Positions 28,664-36,671 of a stretch of 64,000 nt of DNA are shown piece after piece. The stretch comes from Marinifilum_A sediminis (GTDB taxonomy: Bacteria > Bacteroidota > Bacteroidia > Bacteroidales > Marinifilaceae). The stretch spans positions 21,298 to 85,297 of the forward strand of contig CANMCX010000016.1 of the NCBI GenBank assembly GCA_947496465.1. The letters are read 5' to 3'. Within the stretch, counting starts at the first letter, position 1; the number at the start of each line of letters is the position of its first letter. The notes under the pieces were generated by a model, which was not told where the DNA came from, did no database searches, and was given only the letters and a program-made list of their open reading frames with translations. The position numbers were made by a program, and so were the translations under genes.

Positions 28664-29598
28664 TGATCATGTGATTTTTCTTGAATCACTACACTTTCAT
28701 CATCACAAAAGCCATTTATTTCAGGCTGTAAAGTCACATGATTTATTTCAAATTCATCATGCAAAAGGTGCTCCAATTTGTGGAGTACCTTATTTACTTT
28801 ACTAAGTGGAAGATCCTCTTTAAAACTAATATGTGCTTCTAAATTGATTTGCTTATCATCCAATTGCCAAACATGAACGTGGTGCATATTTTCAACTTCA
28901 TCTATAGTTTTAACCTTATCGTTAATTTCATCTAAATTAATATGAACGGGTGCAAATTGCATTAATATGCGAACACTTTCCAAGATCAATCCCCAACTTG
29001 AATACACCAAATACAATGCGATTGCGATTGAAAGAACACTATCTACCCAGGCAACATCCCAAAAAGTCATAGCCAAACCACCTAAAACAACGGCAACAGA
29101 CGAAACCATATCTGATAATAAATGTAAATACGCCGACCGCATATTGATGTTGTCTTTCGCATCATTCTTTACTAGTAATACACTTAATCCATTTAAAATA
29201 ATAGAAGCTACACCAAGTATAATTACCAATCCCGATTGAATTTCCTGAGGTTCTGAAAAACGTCCAATGGCTTCTTTTAGAAGGAAAAAAGCAATTACAA
29301 TTAATGATACTGCATTTATTAATGCAGCTAATATTTCAGCTCGTTTATATCCATAAGTTTGTCGGGCAGTTTGTTTTCGTCCAGATAATTTACTTGCAAA
29401 CCAACTTATTATCAATGCCAATACATCCGAAAAATTATGCATTGCATCCGACATCAACGCCAAACTTCCTGAAATAAAACCACCTACAACTTGGGCTACT
29501 GTAATTCCAATATTCAATAATATTGCAATCCCTAAATTTCTACCTTTAAGCTGTCCGTGATCGTGAGAATGATTGTGTTTCCCCATTTTTAAATTCAT
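28660..29598 (-). CDS. Cation diffusion facilitator (Zn/Co/Cd exporter-like)
   Basis: A proton-coupled divalent metal exporter in the inner membrane. Six transmembrane helices lie in residues 20-215. The metal site signatures are ALMSDAMHNFSDVLAL in helix 2 and HLLSDMVSSVAVVLGG in helix 5, each with the paired His/Asp. A His-rich N-tail (HNHSHDHG) and a cytosolic C-terminal domain with HHVHVWQLDD are as in ZitB/CzcD. Start: two nearby ATG codons (29598 and 29586) are possible; the family more often has the shorter. Confidence 0.92.
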   Translation of the reverse strand: MNLKMGKHNHSHDHGQLKGRNLGIAILLNIGITVAQVVGGFISGSLALMSDAMHNFSDVLALIISWFASKLSGRKQTARQTYGYKRAEILAALINAVSLIVIAFFLLKEAIGRFSEPQEIQSGLVIILGVASIILNGLSVLLVKNDAKDNINMRSAYLHLLSDMVSSVAVVLGGLAMTFWDVAWVDSVLSIAIALYLVYSSWGLILESVRILMQFAPVHINLDEINDKVKTIDEVENMHHVHVWQLDDKQINLEAHISFKEDLPLSKVNKVLHKLEHLLHDEFEINHVTLQPEINGFCDDESVVIQEKSHDH

Positions 29599-29789
29599 TT
29601 GATCTACTACAAATATAACAATGCAATCTATTTTTTAATCAAACTAATTATAAATAGGCTCTCAATTTTTCTATCAAATTAAAATTCCTTTTGCCAATAC
29701 AATTCATAAATCCCTGATACCATCGGGTGTTTACGAGTTTCACACTATTTTAACGAAAACGTTAGCACAAGAATAGAAACACATACACA

Positions 29790-29819
29790 TTTGTAGATTC
29801 ATTAATATTAATATCTTTA
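29790..29819 (+). promoter_or_regulatory. Promoter of the molybdenum cofactor operon
   Basis: TTTG (29790-29793) and TATCTTTA (29812-29819) are separated by 18 bases, close to the -33/-7 pattern of this phylum (one mismatch in the -7 element). The inferred start near 29826 lies about a dozen bases before the riboswitch. Confidence 0.55.
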
Positions 29820-29837
29820 CCCCATTAATAATAGTTT

Positions 29838-29959
29838 AACTCCGAGTTTATCATTTCTAAACAACTATTTTTTTAGAAGCACGAATGATAAACCGATGGG
29901 TAAATTTGGAAACGAATTTGCCTCCCGCAGGATTGTAAATCCAAAATTGGAAAGGAGAA
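29838..29959 (+). ncRNA. Moco riboswitch candidate (molybdenum/tungsten cofactor)
   Basis: A structured leader precedes the molybdenum cofactor operon. Helices seen: P1 CTCC (29840-29843) with GGAG (29954-29957); P2 GTTTATCATT (29846-29855) with AATGATAAAC (29884-29893); P3 (29899-29906 with 29915-29922) closed by the TGGAAACG loop; and a small hairpin GGATT/AATCC (29930-29942). The linked conserved strings GCCTCCCG and TGGAAAGG, in that order and spacing after the P3 arm, match what I recall of the Escherichia coli moaA leader, the founding Moco RNA. In that family the RNA binds the cofactor and lowers expression of its synthesis genes. The call is by motif memory and position, not by a covariance search. 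Confidence 0.8.
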
Positions 29960-30028
29960 ATGTTTTATTGTAAGAATAAATAGTTTTATTGTACTATACA
30001 ATTTAGCATTGATTCTTAGAGACATGAA

Positions 30029-30064
30029 CCTTCAATTCTGCACTGAATTGGAGGATTTTTTTTT
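30029..30064 (+). terminator. Regulated terminator / SD-masking hairpin of the Moco operon
   Basis: The stem CCTTCAATTC (30029-30038) pairs with GAATTGGAGG (30045-30054), with one G-T pair, and is followed by A and nine T, which end exactly at the ATG at 30065. The 3' arm contains GGAGG, an unusually good Shine-Dalgarno for this phylum, 10 bases before the start. The hairpin could therefore both end transcription and hide the ribosome site, under control of the riboswitch about 70 bases upstream. Confidence 0.8.
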
Positions 30065-30607
30065 ATGGAATTAAGAGAGAACATACTACTAATTGCAGGA
30101 ACAGGTCAAAATGTTGGTAAAACACTTTTTGCCTGCAAATTGATTGATCAATTAAAAGATGAACATTCAATTGTTAGTATTAAAATTTGTCCACATTTCC
30201 ATGAATTAAAATCTGAAGCAATGATTTTAAAAAAGAATGAAAACTATACAATTACAAAGGAGACAACAACAGAACACAACAAGGATAGTAACAGAATGCT
30301 AAAAGCCGGAAGCAATGCAGTTTACTTCGTTCAAACCAAAGATGAATATTTATCTGAAGTTCTCTCTTTTTTTGATAAATTTATAAACATTACTACACCT
30401 GTAATAATTGAATCGGGTGGATTAAGAGAACTGCTTACACCAGGACTTTTTTTAATGATAAAAAATAAAAACAGTAACCAAACAAAACCCAAAACCGAAA
30501 AATATTTGCATTTAGCAGATCGTAAAATTGAATTTAATGGTGATACATTCAATTTCGATCCAGCAAGAGTGAAATTTGCAAATAATAAATGGGGGATAAA
30601 AAACTAA
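30065..30607 (+). CDS. MobB-like P-loop protein of molybdenum cofactor synthesis
   Basis: A 180-residue P-loop NTPase. The Walker A is GTGQNVGKTLFACK near residue 12, followed by IKICPHFHE where MobB has a Lys-His-x-His-His run, by EHNKDSNRMLKAGS aligning with the MobB GKDS region, and by IIESGGLRE at the VEG position. MobB binds GTP and helps attach the guanine nucleotide or handle the cofactor. The changed motifs make the exact role uncertain; a cofactor-linked P-loop accessory protein is equally possible. It is the first gene of the Moco operon, 4 nt before moeA, directly behind the riboswitch-linked terminator. Confidence 0.7.
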   Translation: MELRENILLIAGTGQNVGKTLFACKLIDQLKDEHSIVSIKICPHFHELKSEAMILKKNENYTITKETTTEHNKDSNRMLKAGSNAVYFVQTKDEYLSEVLSFFDKFINITTPVIIESGGLRELLTPGLFLMIKNKNSNQTKPKTEKYLHLADRKIEFNGDTFNFDPARVKFANNKWGIKN

Positions 30608-30611
30608 CACT

Positions 30612-31787
30612 ATGATAACCTTTCACGAAGCTCTAAAAACGGTTAAACATGCCACTAAAAAACTGGAAAAAGAACACATTGATATTTCAGATTGCTTAAA
30701 CCGTGTTTTGGCTGAAGATGTTTGTTCAGACATGTGCATTCCTCCTTTTAATAAGTCGGCAATGGATGGATATGCCTGCAAAAAATCAGACTTAAAAGAA
30801 AATCTGGAAGTACTTGAAGTTGTAGCTGCAGGAACTGCCCCAAGTCTGTCAATTGGTGACAAGCAGTGTTCTAAAATTATGACTGGTGCTATGGTTCCTG
30901 ATGGAGCTGATACTGTAATAATGGTTGAACACACAGAAGAAATAAACAATAACTTAATTCGATTTACAAAAGAAGATTCCAAATCTAATATTTGTATAAA
31001 AGGAGAAGATATTGAAGAAAATGATGTTGTTTTAAGCAAAGGAACACGCTTAAAATCGCAACACATCTCTGTATTAGCAACAGTTGGTTGTGCTAAACCT
31101 TTGGTATACAAACAGCCAAAAGTAGCAACAATTGCGACAGGAAGTGAGTTGGTAGAGCCTCATGAGAAACCAAATCAATCACAAATTAGAAACGTTAACT
31201 CATGGCAATTGCAAGCTCAATTGCAAAAAATGGGCATTACGGGCAATTATCAAGGCATTGTTTCAGATTCTAAGGATGCAACCAAAGAAGCCATGATAAA
31301 ATGTATTGAAGAAAATGACATTTTGATCATTTCCGGTGGCGTTTCTGTTGGAGATTACGATTACGTCCCACAGATACTAAAGGAGCTCGGATTTAATATC
31401 TGGTTTCACACATTAGCGGTAAAGCCTGGAAAACACACTGTGTTTGCTGCCAAGGATGGAAAGTATGTATTCGGCATGCCAGGAAATCCGGTTTCTTCAT
31501 TTGTTCAATTTGAATTATTGGGTAAGCCTCTGTTGTATCGATTGATGGGTCACAATTACAATGCACCAATGGTAAGAATGCCAATCTCTCAAGATTATAA
31601 GAGGAAAAGAACCGACAGACTCGAGTTCATTCCTGTACGATTTAATGCAAACAACAGAGTGGTTCCCATTAAATATCACGGATCGGCTCATATAAATGCA
31701 TTTACACTTGCTGACGGCATTATGGCTGTTCCGCGAGAAGTTGACGAATTTACCGAAGGAGAATTTGTACATGTTAGACAATTATAA
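30612..31787 (+). CDS. moeA: Molybdopterin molybdenumtransferase MoeA
   Basis: It inserts molybdate into adenylylated molybdopterin, completing Moco. The 391-residue protein has all four expected regions: the N-terminal CIPPFNKSAMDGYA, domain II around GTAPSLSIGDKQC and GAMVPDGADTVIMVE, the MPT-binding domain III with ISGGVSVGDYDYV and FGMPGNPVSSFVQFE, and a beta-rich C-terminal domain. Downstream moaA starts 17 nt before this stop, so the genes are translationally coupled. Confidence 0.95.
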   Translation: MITFHEALKTVKHATKKLEKEHIDISDCLNRVLAEDVCSDMCIPPFNKSAMDGYACKKSDLKENLEVLEVVAAGTAPSLSIGDKQCSKIMTGAMVPDGADTVIMVEHTEEINNNLIRFTKEDSKSNICIKGEDIEENDVVLSKGTRLKSQHISVLATVGCAKPLVYKQPKVATIATGSELVEPHEKPNQSQIRNVNSWQLQAQLQKMGITGNYQGIVSDSKDATKEAMIKCIEENDILIISGGVSVGDYDYVPQILKELGFNIWFHTLAVKPGKHTVFAAKDGKYVFGMPGNPVSSFVQFELLGKPLLYRLMGHNYNAPMVRMPISQDYKRKRTDRLEFIPVRFNANNRVVPIKYHGSAHINAFTLADGIMAVPREVDEFTEGEFVHVRQL

Positions 31788-32571
31788 AAGAAATATCAAC
31801 TACCTGAGAATTTCGGTAACCGATAGATGTAACTTAAGATGCACCTATTGTATGCCCGAAGAGGGTATTGACTTAATCGCTCATGAAGAAGTTCTAAGCT
31901 TTGAGCAAATTGTAGATTTTATAAAAGAGGCTGTCTCAACCGGAATTAATAAAATTCGATTAACCGGAGGAGAACCTTTGGTTAGAAAAGGCATTATCGA
32001 TTTGGTTCAACAAATTGCACAAATACCTGGCATTGAAGATTTGGCTATGACAACAAATGGTATTTTGTTGGAAAAATATGCTGCAGATTTGGCTAAAGCT
32101 GGATTGAATCGAGTAAATATCAGTTTAGATACTCTTAATGCCAAAAAGTACAAAACAATTACTCGTTTAGGTGATATCGAAGATGTTTTTAAAGGTATTA
32201 AAGCTGCCAAAAATGCAGGTTTACATCCTGTAAAAATAAACTGTGTTCGCATGCCAGATGCAGATCTTGACGACATTGAAGCACTCAGAAAATATTGCTC
32301 TCAAAATGATCTGGACTTGCGTTTTATCAAACAAATGGATTTGGCTACCGGCGAATTCTCGATTGTTGAAGGCGGTAAAGGTGGCAATTGTCAGGAATGC
32401 AACAGAATCAGGTTAACTGCAAATGGTAAAGTAAAACCTTGCTTATTCAATCAAAGTGAATTTGATTTAAAGCAGTTAGGAGCTAAAAAAGCAATAGATA
32501 AATCTATAAATCAAAAACCTGAAGCTGGAACCAAAAATAAAAAAGGCAGCTTTTATGGTATTGGTGGTTAA
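31771..32571 (+). CDS. moaA: Short GTP 3',8-cyclase (MoaA), internally shortened
   Basis: It catalyses the radical SAM step that turns GTP into 3',8-cyclo-GTP. I start at the ATG at 31771 (MLDNYKRN), which overlaps moeA by 17 nt; the longer frame start would lie inside moeA. The N-terminal cluster motif CNLRCTYC, RLTGGEPLVR and TTNGI are intact, as is the second cluster CQEC-x13-C and the C-terminal double Gly (YGIGG). The protein has only 266 residues against about 330 for usual MoaA. The shortening lies between LRFIKQMD and the second cluster, where about 40 residues are missing, plus a short tail. Whether it is active is uncertain, but the retained motifs argue for function. Confidence 0.85.
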   Translation: MLDNYKRNINYLRISVTDRCNLRCTYCMPEEGIDLIAHEEVLSFEQIVDFIKEAVSTGINKIRLTGGEPLVRKGIIDLVQQIAQIPGIEDLAMTTNGILLEKYAADLAKAGLNRVNISLDTLNAKKYKTITRLGDIEDVFKGIKAAKNAGLHPVKINCVRMPDADLDDIEALRKYCSQNDLDLRFIKQMDLATGEFSIVEGGKGGNCQECNRIRLTANGKVKPCLFNQSEFDLKQLGAKKAIDKSINQKPEAGTKNKKGSFYGIGG

Positions 32572-32586
32572 TAATTAGAAATTAAG

Positions 32587-33042
32587 ATGGGGAAATTTAG
32601 TCATATAGATAATGAAGGAAAAGCCAACATGGTTGATGTAGGCGATAAAACTCCACAAATTAGAGAAGCTAAAGCAACAGGTTTAATCCAACTGGAAAAT
32701 GAAACCATTAAGTTGATTCGAGAGAATTCGATGAAAAAAGGTGATGTTTTAACGGTTGCTGAAATTGCAGGAATTCAGGCAGCTAAAAAAACCAGCGACC
32801 TAATTCCTCTTTGCCACACCTTACAAATCACAAAAGCCGAAGTTAACTGTAGCATTGTTGAGAATGGTGTTAAAGTACACACCAGAGTGCGATGCATTGG
32901 ACAGACAGGAGTTGAAATGGAAGCTCTAACCGCAGCTAGCGTTGCCCTACTTACCATTTACGACATGTGTAAAGCTGTTGATAAAAATATGGTAATAGGA
33001 CAAGTTACACTTCAGGAGAAAACAAAAACAGATTTGAAATAA
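32587..33042 (+). CDS. moaC: Cyclic pyranopterin monophosphate synthase
   Basis: It converts 3',8-cyclo-GTP from MoaA into cyclic pyranopterin monophosphate. The family marks are AAKKTSDLIPLCHTL, CIGQTGVEMEALTAAS and the catalytic region LLTIYDMCKAVDK. The length of 151 residues is standard. It begins 15 nt after moaA, the usual partner, and 14 nt before the MOSC-MoaB gene. Confidence 0.96.
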   Translation: MGKFSHIDNEGKANMVDVGDKTPQIREAKATGLIQLENETIKLIRENSMKKGDVLTVAEIAGIQAAKKTSDLIPLCHTLQITKAEVNCSIVENGVKVHTRVRCIGQTGVEMEALTAASVALLTIYDMCKAVDKNMVIGQVTLQEKTKTDLK

Positions 33043-33056
33043 GAAATACAGAAACC

Positions 33057-33998
33057 ATGAGCATTAAAGAAGTAGCAGTACTCTCTGTAAATATATCTGA
33101 GAAAAAAGGAACCATTAAAAAGCCAGTTGATAAAATAGAATTAAATTCTATAGGAGTTGCTAAAGATGCACACTCAGGAAATTGGCACCGACAAGTTAGT
33201 TTACTTGCCAAAGAAAGTATTGATAAATTCTCAGAACAAGCCAAACGAAAAATCGACTTTGGAGAATTTGCCGAGAATATTACTACCGAAGGACTCTTGC
33301 TACACCATACCGCTCCTCTTGATAAATTCACACTTGGTAATATGGAACTTGAGGTAACTCAAATAGGTAAAAAATGTCATGGTGATAATTGTAGCATTTT
33401 TAGAGAAATTGGAAACTGTGTAATGCCAAAAGAAGGTATTTTCTGTAGAGTATTGAAAGATGGAGAACTAAAAGCTGGAGATATTTTAACCTACAAGCCT
33501 CGTGTAATTAAAACAATGATAATTACACTAAGCGATAGAGCCAGCAGAGGAGAATATGCAGATAAAAGCGGTCCATTAGCTGAAAAGTTGTGTGAAGATT
33601 TTTTGAAATCAAGAAATCGCCATTACACCATTGATAAGCATATCATTCCTGATCAAGAAGAAAAATTATCTGAACTACTAAATATAGCAAAAGAGGAAGA
33701 GTATGATATGGTTCTTACAACAGGAGGAACTGGGATTGGACCAAAAGATATCACCCCTGAAGTTGTACAAAAGCACATCACAAAAGAAATTCCAGGAATC
33801 ATGGAATTAATTCGTGTGAAATATGGCATGGAGAAAGCAAATGCATTGGTTAGTCGGGGAATTGCCGGTGTTATGAATAAAACTTTGATTTATGCTATGC
33901 CAGGGAGTCCAAAAGCAGTAAATGAGTATTGTTCCGAAATTTTTAAAACCGTTGAACACTCCTTATACATGCTAAATGAACTTGATTTGCACCGCTAA
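33057..33998 (+). CDS. MOSC domain - MoaB/MogA fusion protein
   Basis: Two domains are joined. Residues 1-145 form a MOSC domain (KDAHSGNWHRQVSLLAKESI, FAENITTEGL, GKKCHGDNCSIF with the conserved Cys and His cluster), a module linked to carrying or inserting the molybdenum cofactor and sulfur. Residues 150-305 form a MoaB/MogA domain that adenylylates molybdopterin (LTTGGTGIGPKDITPEV, YAMPGSPKAVNEY). In the same operon MoeA supplies the next step, so this chain may hand the adenylylated intermediate to MoeA. No genes for MoaD, MoaE or MobA are seen in the window and they are expected elsewhere. Confidence 0.9.
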   Translation: MSIKEVAVLSVNISEKKGTIKKPVDKIELNSIGVAKDAHSGNWHRQVSLLAKESIDKFSEQAKRKIDFGEFAENITTEGLLLHHTAPLDKFTLGNMELEVTQIGKKCHGDNCSIFREIGNCVMPKEGIFCRVLKDGELKAGDILTYKPRVIKTMIITLSDRASRGEYADKSGPLAEKLCEDFLKSRNRHYTIDKHIIPDQEEKLSELLNIAKEEEYDMVLTTGGTGIGPKDITPEVVQKHITKEIPGIMELIRVKYGMEKANALVSRGIAGVMNKTLIYAMPGSPKAVNEYCSEIFKTVEHSLYMLNELDLHR

Positions 33999-34062
33999 TT
34001 AAAATTAATTTATCTGACTTACAGCGGCTTCAGAACAATTTATAATTTATTGCAAAAAAATG

Positions 34063-34094
34063 TTTGGTAGCAATCAAATTTCATCCTATATTTG
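34063..34094 (+). promoter_or_regulatory. Promoter of tRNA-Ser(UGA)
   Basis: TTTG (34063-34066) and TATATTTG (34087-34094) with a 20-base spacer match the -33/-7 consensus of Bacteroidetes exactly. The inferred start near 34101 lies 44 bases before the tRNA. Confidence 0.85.
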
Positions 34095-34144
34095 CACCCG
34101 TTATCACAAGAGATATCAGAGCTGATAAGGCTCACAGACATATT

Positions 34145-34229
34145 GGAGAGATGGCAGAGTGGTCGAATGCGGTGGTCTTGAAAACCATTGTGCGGCAACG
34201 TACCGGGGGTTCGAATCCCTCTCTCTCCG
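34145..34229 (+). tRNA. tRNA-Ser (anticodon UGA)
   Basis: An 85-base cloverleaf with acceptor stem GGAGAGA/TCTCTCC, D-arm GCAGAGTGGTCGAATGC, anticodon loop CTTGAAA (anticodon TGA), a long serine-type variable arm and T-arm GGGGGTTCGAATCCC. The discriminator is G at 34229, and CCA is not encoded. Confidence 0.95.
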
Positions 34230-34234
34230 CTTCT

Positions 34235-34271
34235 AAAAGAGAGTTTCATTAATTTGAAGCTCTCTTTTTTT
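34235..34271 (+). terminator. Terminator of tRNA-Ser(UGA)
   Basis: The stem AAAAGAGAG with CTCTCTTTT, extended inside by TTCA/TGAA, is followed by a T-run immediately after the tRNA. Confidence 0.85.
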
Positions 34272-34423
34272 ATGCCAATAACTGGAAAGATAAAAAAGAT
34301 TCCATCTCACCACCTATCTCTAAAAATAATTCTGACTTTATTATCCCAGCTTTAAACTTTAAAGAAATCCATTTGGTTTTGTTAATCAGTGATCTATCTA
34401 ATTCCAGATGTGCCAAATTAAAT

Positions 34424-34460
34424 GCAAAAAAATACCCTCTGAAAATAAATTCAGAGGGTA
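34424..34460 (-). terminator. Terminator of the carboxyltransferase operon
   Basis: A perfect 10-bp stem (34433-34442 with 34451-34460, TACCCTCTGA and its complement) is followed on the minus strand by TTTTTTT. Confidence 0.9.
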
Positions 34461-34485
34461 ATAAAAACTCAATATTAAATAGTCA

Positions 34486-36390
34486 TTAGGCTTTTGGCTC
34501 AATTACTAAAAGCAAATCGCCTTTAGCAACAGAATCGCCAGAATCACACTTAATCTCTTTTACAGTACCTTCTGCTTTAGCATCAAGATTATTCATCATC
34601 TTCATAGCTTCAAGTACTACTAATGTATCTCCTACTTTTACTTCATCACCAACTTTAACTTTGCACTCAACAATCATACCTGGGATTGGAGCAACAACGC
34701 TTCCTGTAGCCATTTCATCGTTAGCAGATTCTTTTTTCTTACGACCTTTAAATTGAGGCGTAGCAGGACCGTTAGGATCATTAACTTCTACAGTAAAAGT
34801 TTCTCCTTCAATTGTAACTTCAAGCTCACGACCGTTACCTTTTCCTTTAGAAGTAAGTTCTCCAGAAAGTGCTTTTCTTACCAACTCATTCTCTTTTTCA
34901 ACTTCTTCCATGGTTTTAGCTTTTACATCAGCTGGAACTTCCTCCAAACCATATTTCCATTTCAAGAAGCGTTTTCCTGTTATAGGATAAAGTGCGCATA
35001 AAACTTCGTCATCGATATCCTTAGCAAGATCTCCGAATTCAGCTTTAACATCTTCCATTTCTGGCTCAAGAATAGATCCTGGACGAGCTGTAATAGGCTC
35101 TTCACCACGAGGATAATCCTTCAATGCTTTCTTTTGAACTTCAGGATCGATTGGATGAGTCGTTTTACCATACAATCCGTAACAAAGGTCTTTTACTTCT
35201 TTAGTAATTTGAGCATATTCTCCTTCGTAAGAATCGAATAGTACATTGTTTACCGTCTGTACACCAACAATTTGAGATGTAGGAGTTACCAATGGAATGT
35301 TACCTAGCTGCTTACGAACTTTAGGAAGTAAACGATACACTTCTGGTAATTTATCCAGTGCATCCATTGCTTTCAACTGATTTACCAAGTTAGAAAGCAT
35401 TCCACCTGGAGTTTGGTGCAACAATACGTTAATATCAGTAGTAGCATACTTAGGATTGTTATCCAAGTGCTTATATTTTGGAATGTATTTCTCCATTTCT
35501 TCAGCAATTGCATTAATCTTGTTAATGTCCATTCCTGAATCACGGTTTGTTCCCAACAGAGACATAATCATTGGCTCCACAGCTGCATGAGAAGTACGGT
35601 AAGCGTAAGGTCCGATACAAGTATCAACGATATCTACACCAGCTTCGATCGCTTTAAAAATAGCCAAGTCACCCATACCAGAAGTAAAGTGAGTGTGCAA
35701 GTTAATAGGTGTATCTGTAAATTGCTTAATTTCACGAACCAAATTATAAATATCATAAGGAGCGATCAATCCAGCCATATCCTTAATACAGATAGAATCA
35801 ACACCAAAACTGATAAGATCCTTTACCTTATTAAGGTAATATTCCATATTATATACTTCACCACCCAAACGAGGCTGATTCAAAGTATAACATACAACAC
35901 CTTGTAAGTGCTTCTTGTTATCTTTAATAACCTTAGCTGCAGTTTCGAAGTTTCTGAAATCATTCAACGCATCAAAACAACGGAAGATATCCATACCATT
36001 ATCGATAGAACGCTGAACAAAAGATTGAACTACATCATCAGCATAGTTACGGTATCCTACCACATTCTGCCCACGAAGAAGCATTGAGAATGGAGTTTTA
36101 GGCATATGTTTTTTCAACACTCTTAAACGCTCCCATGGATCTTCACCCAAGAAACGGTGCATCGTATCAAAAGTAGCACCTCCCCAAGTTTCAACAGCAT
36201 TATATCCTGCATCATCAATCATTTCAGCAACAGGAAGCATATCTTCTGTACGTCCACGAGTAGCAAAAAGTGACTGGTGTCCATCACGTAAACTTACGTC
36301 ATTAATTTTAATTGGATTTTCTGCCTTTGGACGATCTTTGCCAAAGTTCAGCTCGGTCATTTGTAAGACCCCGTGTTTATCGTATATCAT
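34486..36390 (-). CDS. Biotin-dependent carboxyltransferase, OadA / pyruvate carboxylase subunit B-like, with biotin domain
   Basis: Residues 1-290 form the HMG-lyase-like TIM-barrel carboxyltransferase domain (LRDGHQSLFATR, THFTSGMGDLAIFKA, DTCIGPYAYRTSH). A conserved post-barrel domain follows (about 300-470). The C-terminal 75 residues are a biotinyl domain with the attachment Lys in LEAMKMMNNL. Such chains act in oxaloacetate or methylmalonyl-CoA decarboxylases and transcarboxylases, moving CO2 via biotin. The upstream gene encodes the acyl-CoA-side carboxyltransferase. With no membrane decarboxylase subunit in the window, a methylmalonyl-CoA:pyruvate transcarboxylase (5S + 1.3S fused) is a fair alternative to a Na+ pump. 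It starts at 36390. Confidence 0.88.
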   Translation of the reverse strand: MIYDKHGVLQMTELNFGKDRPKAENPIKINDVSLRDGHQSLFATRGRTEDMLPVAEMIDDAGYNAVETWGGATFDTMHRFLGEDPWERLRVLKKHMPKTPFSMLLRGQNVVGYRNYADDVVQSFVQRSIDNGMDIFRCFDALNDFRNFETAAKVIKDNKKHLQGVVCYTLNQPRLGGEVYNMEYYLNKVKDLISFGVDSICIKDMAGLIAPYDIYNLVREIKQFTDTPINLHTHFTSGMGDLAIFKAIEAGVDIVDTCIGPYAYRTSHAAVEPMIMSLLGTNRDSGMDINKINAIAEEMEKYIPKYKHLDNNPKYATTDINVLLHQTPGGMLSNLVNQLKAMDALDKLPEVYRLLPKVRKQLGNIPLVTPTSQIVGVQTVNNVLFDSYEGEYAQITKEVKDLCYGLYGKTTHPIDPEVQKKALKDYPRGEEPITARPGSILEPEMEDVKAEFGDLAKDIDDEVLCALYPITGKRFLKWKYGLEEVPADVKAKTMEEVEKENELVRKALSGELTSKGKGNGRELEVTIEGETFTVEVNDPNGPATPQFKGRKKKESANDEMATGSVVAPIPGMIVECKVKVGDEVKVGDTLVVLEAMKMMNNLDAKAEGTVKEIKCDSGDSVAKGDLLLVIEPKA

Positions 36391-36443
36391 CTTTTTATTT
36401 TTTTTGTTGATTAATACTTTTCCAAGTAACTCGGAAAATAGAA

Positions 36444-36632
36444 TTATGCACTTCGTAGACTTCGACCACGAAGCTGTACAATCTTACGTTTGGTCATCAT
36501 CATTTTAATGCCAGTACGTGACCATGAACCATTAGTCGAACCTTCATTCTTTAATGCTTCAGCTTTCTCTAACTCTATGTGGTGAGCAACCGCTACTAAA
36601 GCTGCTTTTTTAATCTTTTCTTCTCGTGTCAT
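36444..36632 (-). CDS. Small basic protein between carboxyltransferase subunits
   Basis: A 62-residue protein (MTREEKIKKAALVAVAHHIE, then a Lys/Arg-rich tail MMMTKRKIVQLRGRSLRS) lies between the two carboxyltransferase genes with gaps of about 40-50 bases, in the same direction and with a standard ATG, so it is probably real. In other Bacteroidetes a gamma subunit (OadG) occupies this slot, and the AVAHHIE start resembles the soluble tail of those proteins, but it lacks the membrane helix of OadG. The function is unknown; a link to assembly is inferred. Confidence 0.6.
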   Translation of the reverse strand: MTREEKIKKAALVAVAHHIELEKAEALKNEGSTNGSWSRTGIKMMMTKRKIVQLRGRSLRSA

Positions 36633-36671
36633 AATTATTGGTATTAATAATTAATTTATTAAAAGTATTTC

